Numbered from the stretch's first letter, positions 1 through 10,440 are shown. The stretch is DNA of 64,000 nucleotides from Distichodus sexfasciatus (GCA_032718565.1 JAVGVS010000189.1:1-64000); one strand, 5' to 3'. The notes: generated by a model from the sequence alone, not told the origin. Numbers and translations: made by a program.

Positions 1-480
1 GTTCTTGCTTTCAACATCAAACTCGAATGAGGATTACTTCTAATCAACTCTGACTCTAGCTTAACCCTAGGGCTAACAGTAACCCTAGCTTAGGGTTAGG
101 GTTAGGGTCTAACAGTAACCCTAGGTTGAGGCATATCCCCAGCATCTTTGTCTAGGCCTCAAAAGTGTCATGTAATGAAAAATGAATCAATTAATCTGGC
201 TTTCAACATCAACCTCGAATGAGGAATATTTCTAATCAAAGTCTTCGGCTTCATGGTTTTCTTAACCATGAATCTAGCTTAACCCTAGGGCTAACCCTAA
301 CTCTAGCTAACCCAAACGTGACATTTCATAAAAACCTAACAATGGTTCTTGCTTTCAACATCAACCTTGAATGAGGATTACTTCTAATCAAAGTCTTAGG
401 CTTCATGGTTTTCTTAAACCAGACTCTAGCTTAACCCTAGGGCTAACAGTAACCCTAGCTTAGGGTTAGGTTAGAGATCA
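1..480. repeat. Degenerate tandem repeat with telomere-like TTAGGG/CCCTAA motifs
   Basis: A block beginning with 'gctttcaacatcaa' and followed by 'cgaatgagga' recurs at about 4, 200 and 351. Each copy continues into AT-rich text, then 'taaccctagggctaacagt' and short TTAGGGTTAGGG runs (about 90-108 and 455-470). Copies are imperfect and unevenly spaced (roughly 150-200 bp). The TTAGGG-like runs are only two or three units long and appear in both orientations, so this looks like an interstitial satellite and not a chromosome end. No coding potential was seen. Confidence 0.7.
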
Positions 481-654
481 GAGTTAAGATTATTTTCATT
501 AATTTCATTTTCGTATGCACAGGCCTATTCATATCCAAAATCCAGAAGATTCAATTATTTTAATTTTTTGAGAAAATGAAATAGAAAATCAAAAGCAGAA
601 AGAAAACACAAATCAAGATTTTTTCCTTGTATGGCATGCAGAGTATTTGAACCG

Positions 655-1015
655 GGATTACTCAATATAAGTGGAGCTGTAACATACCATTAACCCAGCA
701 TGGCTGGTGCATTGGGGAAGGCGTAGAGCTTGGGTTATGAATTGAATGATTAAGTTTAGAGATCAAAGCTAAGGTTATTATCATTGATTTAATTTTATTA
801 TGTATGGACCTACTCACAATATAATATTCAAATTTTTTGATAAAATAGAATATCAAAAGAAGAAAGGAAATACAGTAAAAACAATCTCTGCTTCTTCAGC
901 ATATGCTGAATTCGATCCGGGATCGCTCAAGCCAAGTGGAAGTCCAGCATTCCATTAGACCAGTGTGGCTGGGGTATTTCAAGTGGCGTAGAGCTTGGGT
1001 TATGAATTGAATAAG
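655..1015. repeat. Two-copy diverged repeat around 'ggcgtagagcttgggttatgaattgaat'
   Basis: The segment at about 670-860 and the segment at about 935-1015 share 'catt' + 'cca(t/g)c/tgtggctgg', then the 'cgtagagcttgggttatg' stretch and 'aattgaat'. The copies lie about 260 bp apart in the same orientation. Both sit just 5' of the CCDC106-like exon. Apart from this duplication, 480-1116 is AT-rich and shows no exon I can support. Confidence 0.55.
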
Positions 1016-1116
1016 CCAGGTTACGCATGAAGGTAAGGGTCAGGCATAGGATTATTAGGGCTAGAATCAAGATGTAGGATTGTGGTAAAGATCTCTCTAT
1101 TTCTCTCTCTGCATTA

Positions 1117-2548
1117 GACAAGAAGAAAATTAGTGCTGGGACAGATGTGTCAGCTGACCTCAATGACTCAGACTTTTCTAACTCATCAGAGTCATTCAAG
1201 CAAGCGGCATCTTACTCCTCTACATCATCTTCCTTGTCTTCTTCATCCTCCTCATCCTCCTCCTCATCTTCTGATTATCAGAGAAAGAAAGTAAAAAAGC
1301 GCAACAGGTACAAGAAAAAGAAGAACCAGCAGGGGAAGAAGAAGAAAGAGAAGATAAGAAAGGAAAGAAACTTTTTAAAGAGAGGTAAGTGGTGTTGGAT
1401 TTTATCGTCATTAGCTGAGCAGCTGATGGACCTTTCTCACATTTCCAGGTTTAGTATTTTCACGATTTTCAATCAAAGGAAAAAAATGAGAGAGATATTG
1501 CATTAGCGTTAACTAGTTTTTTGTAACTTGATGAAAAGGTGATATAATACAAAGTATAGTCTTACAAATGTACATACGTTGTTTTTTTTTAATCAAAATA
1601 TGAAAAAATGTCAATGCATTATGATGACGACCGTTAAAACGCGTCATCACAGTCTTGTGAAAAGGTCCATTGGTGGCTGGATCAGCAATTAGAAGTTAGT
1701 GGAAAGAAGTCTTTACTGAAGCTGTCAGTGGAGATAACTTTTTCAGGAGTGATGTTGTCATGTCTAGGACCTCCTTAAGGAGAGCCTGCAATACACAAGA
1801 AAAAGACAAAAATTGTAGTGTTCTTGTAATTATGGGACCCTTGGTTTATAGTACACTTCACTGATACAACTGGCTTGCAACTGGATTTGTCTCAGTGTTT
1901 ATGGGTTGCTTGGGTTATACCTTTACAAGAAGATATAACTAGTTTGCATATCACATATTCTTTCAGGCTGTAAAATGTTCCAGTGTTAACCATATCTTTT
2001 TTGATACACAATATGTTGATCAAGAATAGTGTTGATATTAATTTTATTATTGATCTAGAGTATGTTTTAGTAAAATAGTCATTTCAGTGTAATATGTTAC
2101 GTAATGGAAGATTTACAAACATGATTAAATGTTACATTAACAAGAACAGTAGTAAAGAATTTTGCAAGGTTATGGATATTTTCACAGCTTGGTTAATTAT
2201 GTGTTTTTTGTTTGTTTGTTCGTTTTTGCAGCTGTGAATCCAAAGGACGTTGTAAAGAGATACAAAAAGGTCTTGCGTCATTTCAGGCAAGGGAAGAACT
2301 TGAGGTGTTCTTACAAGGCGGTTGGAGTGGACAGGAACACAGTGGTTGCCAGTGCTGCAATTGCAGAACTTGCCATTGTGTCTCAAACGAAGTATGAAGA
2401 ACTCCTACAAGGCTACTCCAGAGGCCAGAAGCTGCAGACCTTTATCCAGAAGTGTTCAGATGTCTTAAGCAATTATCTCGCACTTTTGTCAGAGGTAGAT
2501 CATATGAAAAAGAATGGAAAGCTTCTCCCCATAATTAAGAGAAAGTAA
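1117..2548 (+). CDS. CCDC106-like protein, last two exons of a spliced gene
   Basis: Two exons fit together. Exon A (1117-1384) follows a pyrimidine-rich tract ending in 'gcattag' and ends at an AGAG|GTAAGT donor. Exon B (2232-2548) follows 'gtttttgcag' and ends in TAA. The joined frame is phase-consistent (1 nt carried over) and gives about 195 residues. Exon A encodes an acidic start, a long serine run, then a Lys/Arg-rich basic stretch resembling a nuclear signal. Exon B encodes a compact domain with DVVKRYKKVL and VGVDRNTVVASAAIAELAI. That arrangement matches the conserved C-terminal domain of vertebrate CCDC106-like proteins; CCDC106 itself is described as a p53-interacting nuclear protein. 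No upstream exons were identified, so the N terminus is missing. Such genes are multicopy in fish genomes, so this could be one member of a repeated family or a relic copy. The frame is intact where visible. Confidence 0.6.
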
Positions 2549-2994
2549 AAAGTCGGGTACTGTGTCAGTTTGGCAAGCGTTATATGTTTTCGTACTAGTT
2601 TAGGTTAAACAGTTGAGAGTTCAAAGATTGTTACCAAAGTTACCATTTGTCATGTGAAGTGCTCAATTGCTCAATTTTGCAAACCTGCTGGTTACAGGTT
2701 GTGTGGATATGTTTGGAGAGGCTGGGGGTTTACAAAATTTGTTGTAAGTTGTTACATTCAATAGAAAATGTTATTTTGAACCTGCATGGTTGTAATAAAT
2801 GTTATTCCGCCATCACTTTTAAGCATTATTTCCTCATACTTGTACACAGTTAAAGAGTGATTGTTTTGCAGCTTACAGTAATCATCTTTACAAAGAGTTG
2901 CAGATGATTTACATATTGACATTGTAATAGGTCAGGAATAGCAGAAATTATTATTTTTTTCTAATTTGTACATGTGTTACAGTAATTAGGGTAT

Positions 2995-3200
2995 GCAGAA
3001 AGTGTTGTAAATGCCTTGTCTACACCTACAGATCATTTGTAACAGGTAAGAAAGATCTACGAATGATGAGTAAAACATTTACAAGTGATAAGTAGTTTAC
3101 ACTTTAGATTAGGTGATGCAGAAAGTGTTGTAAATGCCTTGTATACACCTACAGACCATTTGTAACAGGAAAGAAAGATCTACGAATGATGAGTAAAACG
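2995..3200. repeat. 123-bp tandem duplication
   Basis: 'gcagaaagtgttgtaaatgc' starts at 2995 and again at 3118. It continues in both copies through 'acacctacaga', 'catttgtaacagg' and 'gaaagatctacgaatgatga' with very few differences. The period is 123 bp. The rest of 2549-3550 is AT-rich non-coding sequence, probably the 3' flank of the CCDC106-like gene and repeat DNA. Confidence 0.8.
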
Positions 3201-3599
3201 TGTGCTGTAATGTAAGGGCTGACTACAGACAGATGTCTTCTCTGACACATGGAGTATGTTAACGCTGTAACACTGTGGAAGGTGAAACTGGTTTACATTA
3301 TCACTAGATTCCACACTCTCCAAGACTATGCTGATGAAAGAAAGGGTTTAACACAAGTCATTTACACGTTGATTCACTTGACAAGAAATAATTTATTATT
3401 CTTAAAAAAAGAGAAAAAAAAGGGCTTCAGCATAATTACATTTTTCTGCTTTTTAACAGACCAGCTTACAACTTTACCAAAGCATACATAAATTATATAC
3501 TGATCATTTACTAATGGTTTGATCATCATTTTTTCATAATTGACACCTTTATTGTGTATACAATGTTTACATTTCAATGATTTATAAGTGATTAATAGC

Positions 3600-4060
3600 A
3601 TATTAAATAGTAACTAAATAAAAATTTACTTAGGATTTGTTTGATCATTTCCTAATATGCTATTGTTTTAAAGATAAATAATGACATGTTTGTAAATCAT
3701 TAGCATATTACTTAATAATCATTTGTGAACATATAGTCATGATTTGTAAATGATTATTTCATCATTATCTAATCACTTGTAAATGATTTATAACTTAATC
3801 TACAAAACATACACAAAAATATTAACATATCATTTATTATTACTTTTTGAATGCATAGTCATGTTTTGTAAATGATTAGTTCATCACTAACCACTTGTAA
3901 ATGACTTGTAAATGTATTAACAAAACATACACAAACTGTTAGAATATCACTTCATGATCAACATTCACAATCATTTATGAATGTTTTGTAAATAATTAGT
4001 TCATCATTAACTAATCACTTATAAATGCCTTACAACAGAACGTTATTATAAAGTGTTACC
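3600..4060. repeat. AT-rich tandem repeat array, about 120-bp period
   Basis: At least three units recur at about 3730, 3851 and 3970. Each has 'catg(a/t)tttgtaaat', 'attagttcatcattaactaa', 'tcacttgtaaatg' and 'acaaaacatacacaaa'. The last unit ends in 'attataaagtgttaccg', which looks like a mobile-element edge. No ORF of interest was found. Confidence 0.65.
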
Positions 4061-4173
4061 GATAAAACATATTTTAGCTGTAAAATAACAAAAACAGCCA
4101 GCGTCCTACACACAATACAGATATTTACTTGATATTTTCAGTATTAATCCCGGGACGCGCGTTTGTCACATTA

Positions 4174-4938
4174 AGCTGCTTTCAAACTGAACACAGCATG
4201 CGCTGCGCTCGCCGCGAGGTTTGCGCCTCCTCTCAAAAAACAGCGAGTTGCGCTCAACGCGCCGCGCTTGCCGCGGGGCTCAGCGCAAAAAGTAGGCGTG
4301 GTTTTCTAAACTCTCCTGTTTTGTTGTCCCGGCCAGGTTGTCAGTCACGACAATGTATAGAAGAAAAGCACTAGCACTAGCTCTGTTAGCACGTAGGAAG
4401 AATAGGGTGTGGGTCTGAAGCCCTATACCTATGAAAACCATACCTCATTATTTCAATTAATAAACCTAAATTAGCCTGTAGCCATCACATGCTATTTCAG
4501 TCATATATACTGCTAACAATAAGCAACAAAACACACCTGGCATGCCTATATCTAGAGAAATCTTTCTCCAACATATCATCTTCCTCCCCACGTCCCGGTA
4601 AGACGAGAGTGTGGTATTGTAGATTTCTGGACACTCAGACACTGCTAAAATCAGTTTTTCCTCCAAATACCCGCTTTGTTTGTGTGTGTGTGTGTGTGTG
4701 TTTCGAGGGGGCAGACCGAACACTAGCCCGTGTTGATGCTTTGATTCTATTGGTCGCGCAAAAATGCGTCACGGCGCGCAGCGGTCAAAGTTCAACAAAT
4801 TTCAACTTTGACCGCGGTGCGCGAACAAGGCCGACGAGTGGCGCTTGCGCCGTGCCGCTCTTGCGCCGCGCAAGCCATAGACAATAATGGGTTTCAGAGC
4901 AAAGCGCAGCGCATGCCGCGTTCGGTCTGAAAGCAGCT
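4174..4938. mobile_element. Non-autonomous DNA element, Harbinger-like (TTA target duplication)
   Basis: The left end reads 'agctgctttcaaactgaac' and continues to 'agcatgcgctgcgct'. The right end is its reverse complement with a few changes ('agcgcagcgcatgc', then 'gttcggtctgaaagcagct'). The inverted ends extend about 45 bp. A TTA trinucleotide lies immediately outside both ends (4171-4173 and 4939-4941), as expected for PIF/Harbinger-type integration. The interior is GC-rich and holds an imperfect hairpin at about 4773-4825 and a (TG)n tract at about 4681-4702. No transposase reading frame is visible, so it is a non-autonomous element of about 765 bp. The superfamily assignment rests on the duplication length and sequence only. 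Confidence 0.75.
4773..4825. repeat. Imperfect GC-rich hairpin inside the Harbinger-like element
   Basis: The arms 'cgcgcagcggtcaaagtt' and 'aactttgaccgcggtgcgcg' are complementary apart from a two-base bulge and flank a loop of about 13 nt. It may be a remnant of a nested terminal repeat. Confidence 0.75.
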
Positions 4939-5251
4939 TTACTGTGTGGAATGCCATCATCCCAAACAACTCTCATGTGGGATGCCATCATGTCAAAAAT
5001 GTAGTTCTCTTCCAGAAACCAGTCTTAATCCCTGTATTGGTATTGGCAGCTGTGTATCAGAATCAGAGCAGAAGTGAAAAAATGTGGATCGGCCCATCCC
5101 TAGTCAAAACACTTTTTCCTTTCCCAAATTTCTAATTATCAACCGATCGCTATGATTTTTGGCCTGTGGTGACTTTCACAACTTTCCAATGTTTTCAGCC
5201 TGACGACTTACGCTTCAAGCTGCACAATGAGTTTTAGTGGAGGGAAGAAGA

Positions 5252-5276
5252 AGAAGAAGAAGAAGAAGAAGAAGGA
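5252..5276. repeat. (GAA)n microsatellite
   Basis: An uninterrupted run of AAG units just upstream of the large inverted-repeat region. The arginine-rich frame across it is not a gene. Confidence 0.9.
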
Positions 5277-5319
5277 TTACAAGAGGGGTCCATAAGCGCT
5301 TCATGCTTGGACCCCTAAT

Positions 5320-5600
5320 TAATGAAAATAAATTGTGGTTCGCAAAGCGTTTTATATCTACTATTTATCACATGCATGTTGATATCGATTTTATAGTTCA
5401 CACTAACATTTATTTAAAAATAAATGTGGCAATATTTACTTTCTTACAGTGTAAATGTTTTTCAGATACCAGTGCACTATGTTTAAAACATCCCCGGATG
5501 TTGCTATAAGGTATGCACTTGCGCTTAAAATGCCTATGTTTTCCATTTGTACAGCGATATCCATATTGTTCTATTTATACTTATAATAGTATCTTGTACA
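5320..5600 (+). repeat. Left outer arm of a large inverted repeat
   Basis: This segment is matched in reverse complement by about 9830-10090. One exact 30-nt match joins 5553-5582 to 9833-9862 ('agcgatatccatattgttct' plus ten more bases). A 32-nt match with one difference joins 5358-5389 to 10020-10051. Its 3' portion (about 5550-5605) also resembles 56525-56575 in slc25a22, in the same orientation, so the arm may contain LINE 3'-end sequence. Confidence 0.8.
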
Positions 5601-6414
5601 TAAGACCACATTTTTTTGCTTTTTTTAAATGTATTTTTTAAGCCCACCACTACCACCCCTCTTCGGAGGACAACTTTATTTTTAATTACAAGTTTCATTT
5701 GAGCACAATACCAAATGACGCAACAATTAGATTATACATGAACAATCCGCTCCAATCAAACATCCGCATAGAGGGGGGGGCGTGAATAGAGAGAGGAAAA
5801 AGGGAACAAAAAACAAGCAGAAAATTAAAAAAACTAAACCAAAACAACAACAAAAAACAAACAAACAAAATATACAAACAAAAAAAAATGATACAAAACA
5901 AAAGAAACATAATAACATAACATAAATGGGGGGGGGCATTTTTGGCTTTTAATGTCTTGTGTAGGTACCATGCTGTCCACCAGAGTTGCACATAGAGTCC
6001 GACCCGGAAGGGCGGGCACTTCCCATACCTGACAGCCCAGGTGATAAAAACCCACAGCATTTGAAAATTCTCTCTCTCTCTGGACTTGCCCTCGCAGGCT
6101 GGGGTCTGATTAAAGAGATAAACCTGGCCGAACCTACACGCGTGAGGGAAGGGCCATTTTCATTTCCTTTGTTTCAAGATCGGGAACAAGGAGGTACTTT
6201 ATTTTCTTAGTAACGATAAGAACTTTCGTAAATCAAGTTTGCAACCTGCCATTTTCGACACGGCCGGACCAGTTATGTGTAAGGCAGAAACCGAGACGAA
6301 CTAAAATACCCCAGAAGCAAGATTCCCACATCCAGGACGCCCAATTCCCCCCAAGACCCTTGCTTCGAGAAGATGAATTCCTTATTCATATTTATAGATT
6401 TATTATCCCGGGAG

Positions 6415-6905
6415 TAATAGTTGGATTGTAAAGTCCGTGTTAAATCTGGCTGCACTGTCGATATGCCTCTGAAACTTGAATAGGTAAGACATAATACTTT
6501 CAAATACAAGTTACTCAAAGCACATATTGATGTGAACAACAGGAATGCAAATGAAAAGGGAATACATTTTTCGGGCAACGTACCACCTGAAACAGCCTCC
6601 CGTGTTAAATCCGGCTATACTTTAGATACAGCTCTGAAACTTAAATAGGTAACACCCCTTCAAATACAAGTTACTCAAAGAACATAATAATTTGATATAC
6701 AGAAATGCTAAATTAAAAGGAGATATGTTTTTGGCAACATACTGCCAGAAAAGGCCTCCCCAGTTAAATCTGGCTGTAGTGTAGATATGGCTCTGAAACT
6801 TGAATAGGTAAGACGTAACACTCAAATACAAGTTACTCAAAGCAAGTAATGATGTGAGTAATATAAATGCAAAAGTAAAAGGGGGACACATTTCTCAGCA
6901 ACGGA
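6415..6905 (-). repeat. Inner left array of an about 160-bp repeat (three units)
   Basis: Units start near 6436, 6599 and 6758. Each has 'gttaaatc(t/c)ggct', 'gctctgaaactt(g/a)aatagg', 'tcaaatacaagttactcaaa' and 'aaatgaaaag'-like text. The same units occur inverted at about 7340-7810. Open frames across them are repeat artefacts. Confidence 0.8.
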
Positions 6906-7059
6906 ATGAAAGAAAAGGCCTTGACTATATGACCCCATTATGCACTGTTAGACAACATTACCACTTTATTGGGAACAGTTGCCATGTAACTACACCCACT
7001 GACTTCTGCATTGAGGAAAACTACCTTACACCTGTACTTGTAGCTCTAGAAACTCAAAT

Positions 7060-7315
7060 TGGGGCAGTTGGTAGCATAACAGTAAGGGCGTTTGCCCTAT
7101 CATCAGAAGGTCTCCAGTTAAAATCCCAGACCTGTAAAAGGTACCACTGAGGTACTCATGAGCAAGGGACCTTCCCCAAGCACTCCTCTCTGGGCGTTGC
7201 ACGTCAGCTGCTCCTTCACATATTGGTTAAAAGCAGAGATCACATTTTGCTGTGCTGCACTGTGTGGTTTGCTGTGGTGTGTTCACAATGACAAATAATC
7301 TTACTTCACTTTACT
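7060..7315 (+). mobile_element. tRNA-derived SINE, family A, copy 1
   Basis: This copy begins 'ggggcagttggtagcataac' and contains a degenerate B box ('ggtctccagttaaaatccca'). Its body includes 'taccactgaggtactcatga', 'gagcaaggga', 'agcagagatcacattt' and 'gtggtgtgttcacaatgaca'. It is clearly the same family as 12027-12285. It sits at the centre of the large inverted-repeat region. Confidence 0.8.
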
Positions 7316-7339
7316 AATTTAACAGTGAATGCTTTTATA

Positions 7340-7880
7340 GAAGCAGGGTTCCGAAAAAGGCATCCCTTTAAATTTAGCATTACTGTTATGTCTCACTTAT
7401 TCACCTTTCAGAGCCATGTCTACGCTACAGCCAAATTTTTCTGGTAGTACATTGCCGAAAAATGTGTCCCTTTTTAATTTTGCATGATTTTAATTGATCA
7501 CATAATTATGTACTTTGAGTAACTTGTATTTGAGAGTGTTATGTCTTATTCAAGTTTCTCAGCCGTATCTACAGTACAGCCAGATTTAACAGGGGAGGAC
7601 ATTTCTGTCAGTATGTTGCTGAAAAATGCATCCCCTTTTCATTTTCCATTTTTGTATATCAAATTACTATGTGCTTTGAGTAATTTGTACTTGAGAGTGT
7701 TATGTCTTACCTACTCAAGTTTCAGAGCCAAATCTACAGTACAGCCAGATTTAACAGGGGACGGCAATTCTGATAGTACATTGCCGAAAAAATGTATCCC
7801 CTTTTAATTTAGCATTTCTGTATGATTACAATCCATGTTTTACACCCAGGATAATAAATCTATAAATATGAATGAAAAGA
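7340..7880 (+). repeat. Inner right array, inverted relative to 6415-6905
   Basis: Units with 'tctac(a/g)(g/c)tacagccaaat(t/t)' or 'tctacagtacagccagattt' start near 7415, 7563 and 7728. They carry 'aagtttc(t)cagagcc' and 'actttgagtaacttgtattt', the reverse complement of the left array. The outer edge 'ggataataaatctataaata' (about 7850-7869) is inverted at about 6383-6407, so the symmetry extends past the repeat units. Confidence 0.75.
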
Positions 7881-7900
7881 AGTACTTGCACATAACATTT

Positions 7901-7902
<2 letters not shown>

Positions 7903-7932
<30 letters not shown>
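7903..7932. repeat. (TC)n microsatellite at the 5' edge of the LINE
   Basis: About 13 TC units lie immediately before the first recognisable LINE sequence. A second (CT)n tract sits at the LINE 3' edge (9637-9660). Confidence 0.9.
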
Positions 7933-9636
7933 CCCACCACAATTTCAAGGAAGAGTAAGCTGAGGGAACTGAGGGAATGAAAGTCCCGGGTGTGTTTTTA
8001 GAAAGGGAACAGTATTTGCAGCGGAATTGGGAGGGCGTGCTGGATAAGGTGTCTGTCAAGTTGTCTAAGTGGAATTGGCTGTTACCTCAACTTATCCTAT
8101 AGGAGTAGAGTCCTGGTCACGAATAACCTGGTCGCCTTCAGGTTGTGGCATAGACTGATGATACTGGAGTCCCACGCTACACTGGTGAAGATTGTGCAGA
8201 GCAGGCTGGTGAACTTCTTCTGGACTGGGCAACATTGGCTGGCCCTGTCGGTGTTGTACCTCCCAGCAGGCTACATGAAGGGGGTCAGGGCCTGGTGGAC
8301 ATTAGGAGCCGTCTGGATGCCTTCCGTTTACGGGTGGCACAGAGGTTGATATACAGCAAGGATATAAGTTGGACGGATGTTGCCTGTACAATTTTAAGAC
8401 TCCGGACTTTGTCTTGGCAAGCAGTTGTTTTTATTGGATGTACATAAAATGGACTTGAGAAAAGTCCCACGATTTTATCAATCTGTTTTGAGAGTGTGGC
8501 AATCAACTGTGGAGGTTCACAGGGATCTGGCACAGTCATGTTGCTGAATCTTGGATGAGCCTTTGTTTTTTAACCCGTTTCTAAGCTTGAGGGTTCTGGA
8601 GTGTCAAAGACTGAGGGACTGTTTGGTCACGGCAGGGATCATGACAGTTGGGCACCTGAGAGACGGAAATGGTTGGAGATCGGCAGTCTCGCTCAGACGG
8701 GCCACAGGGATCAGCTCTCTGCGTGGGCTGGAGAGGCTGCTGGCGGAAGTGAGGAGTGCCCTGCCTGGGGTCTGTCGTGGCGCACTGGATACCTTGCCTG
8801 TGTGGGAGTGGGGGGCTGACCAGTGTTTTCCCCCATCACTGTCTCTGCTGCGATTCGAGTAGATCACAGACTTCGGAGTACTGGGATTGTGTCCTTTAAA
8901 GTACCTTTACGGGAGAGGTTTGAGGACATTAGTACCAGTCGCCTCTAAGTCGTGTCAGGGTGTGGAGGTGGCCAGAAGTGTTTGGGGCAGACTTTAGCCT
9001 TCATGGCTGTTGGCGGTCACTGTACAAGTCTCCCACTGAGAAACGCACAGCAGACCTGCAGTGGAGGGTGATTCATGGGGCTATAGCTACGAACAGACAC
9101 GTGGCTCACCTGAATCCAGCAGTGGGGAGGGGGTGTCCGTTTTGTGGGTTGGAGGAATCGGTTGACCATTTATTTATTACTTGTGCTAGGCTGAGGAACC
9201 TTTTCTTAGTTTTAAAGGAATTGATGGCAGGGCTTGACACTGTTTTTAACACACAACTTTTTATCACAGGTCCCAAGTATAGTTTTAACAGTAGACGCGA
9301 AAGTGTTTTAATAAATTATATTACGGTTACTGCCAAGCTAGCTATTAGGATGACAAGGAAAAACAGGATAGTGGGTGCTGGTTCCACAGATGCGGAGTGT
9401 GTTTTAAAAGGTTTGGTATCGGCCAGGATTAACATTGAATATGCATATTATAAATTGATCAACGACTTGAGTTTTTCAATTAAGTGGGCTGTCAGTGATG
9501 TTTTGTGTGAAATTTTGGAAGATGAGTCGCTGTTGCATTTTTGAAAGAAGGTTTGGGTTGGTATTGTAAAGCTTGTTTCTGGGTGCAATGTACTGTTTCT
9601 GGGAGTTTTTGTTGACAATAAAGTGCTTTTAAACCT
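7933..9636 (+). mobile_element. 5'-truncated, frame-broken Tx1-clade (Kibi-like) LINE
   Basis: Fragments of the C-terminal part of a non-LTR retrotransposon ORF2 are read in order in different frames. At about 8040-8150 there is 'KLSKWNWLLPQL' followed by an LVTNNLVAFRLWHRL-type stretch. At 8210-8350 there is 'FFWTGQHW' then 'GGQGLVDIRSRLDAFRLR'. At 8960-9541 a long frame carries the zinc-knuckle motif CPFCGLEESVDHLFITC (Cys codons at 9134 and 9143). This order matches the post-reverse-transcriptase region of Tx1-type elements. The catalytic reverse transcriptase and endonuclease domains are absent, so the copy is 5'-truncated and dead. An 'aataaa' (about 9617) lies just before the 3' end. 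Both edges abut TC microsatellite, the reported target of Kibi elements. Confidence 0.75.
8960..9544 (+). pseudogene. LINE ORF2 C-terminal fragment with CCHC-type zinc knuckle
   Basis: This is the longest open stretch of the Tx1-like LINE, about 194 codons to a TGA. Near the N terminus it reads 'SPTEKRTADLQWRVIHGAI', then the CPFC...H...C knuckle at about residues 59-75, then a hydrophobic helical tail. The first codon is not a genuine start; the frame simply opens after upstream frameshifts. In intact elements this region follows the reverse transcriptase domain. It encodes no complete enzyme here. Confidence 0.7.
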
Positions 9637-9660
9637 CTCTCTCTCTCTCTCTCTCTCTCT
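9637..9660. repeat. (CT)n microsatellite at the 3' edge of the LINE
   Basis: About 12 CT units directly follow the LINE 3' end ('tgcttttaaac'). The sequence beyond continues into the right arm of the inverted-repeat region. Confidence 0.9.
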
Positions 9661-9829
9661 CGGCCCTGACAACACCTGCACCACCCCACGACAATCTCCA
9701 ACCTCGCCCCGACGGACTTTTTTCCCCGCGGACTTCCCCCTCATCACAAATTCAAATAAAAAGGAGCCTCTCCGAGTCGTGTTAACCTTGCTCCGTTGCG
9801 TGTTATGCATTACTCCACGGGTTCCCGCC

Positions 9830-10090
9830 ACAAAGTATAAATAGAACAATATGGATATCGCTACACAAATGAGAAAAACGGGCATATTAAAGAGAGTGCA
9901 AGGATAGCCATACCTCATAACCACACCCGCTGACGTTTTAAGCATAATATGCACTGACATCTGAAGAACATTTACAGTGTAATAAAGTAAAGATTGTGTT
10001 TGTTAATTTGAACTCTAGGATCGATATCAACATGCGTGTGATAAATAGTAGGTACAAAACGTTTTAAGAACCACAATCTATCTTAATTTA
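9830..10090 (-). repeat. Right outer arm of the large inverted repeat
   Basis: Reverse complement partner of 5320-5600 (exact 30-nt match 9833-9862, near-exact 10020-10051). On the minus strand it reads into a frame beginning at 9960 that also crosses the LINE junction, so that frame is not a gene. Confidence 0.8.
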
Positions 10091-10149
10091 TTTGTAAGTT
10101 GTATATCTGTATTTCAGCAAAATACAGTGTCTTATAACAGACATCCCAA

Positions 10150-10440
10150 GTCCTATGGAGATAGATTAGTGTCAAAATTAACGAATAAATATCACACCAT
10201 TTACAAATATATTTCTTGATTCAGCAACAAATATAACAAGATACACAAAGATAATTTATGACTTACAAATAAATGTAACACCATTCACAAATGCATTTCT
10301 CGACTCAAAAAATTTTTACCCGATGCACAAATGTCAGTGCAGTTACATTTATTCACAAAGCAATAAACCTGCATTTACAAACCACCGTATATATTTGTGA
10401 ATACCCCTACATTTATTTGTGGATTTTTGACAACTCCCTG
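10150..10440. repeat. AT-rich short repeats ('acaccattcacaaat' type)
   Basis: 'acaccatttacaaatatatt' (about 10195) and 'acaccattcacaaatgcatt' (about 10270) are diverged copies. Related 'acaaat' and 'atttatttgtg' strings continue to about 10425. No gene was seen. Confidence 0.5.

Noticed and set aside
60..118. True telomere end
   Set aside because: Only two or three TTAGGG units, mixed orientation, inside a larger repeat; no long homogeneous array.
5695..6060. Phe/Leu-rich minus-strand ORF resembling a membrane protein
   Set aside because: Generated by A-rich and AAC-repeat low-complexity DNA inside the inverted-repeat region.
9448..9960. 170-codon minus-strand ORF
   Set aside because: It crosses the LINE 3' junction and the (CT)n tract, producing an Arg-Glu run; not a gene.
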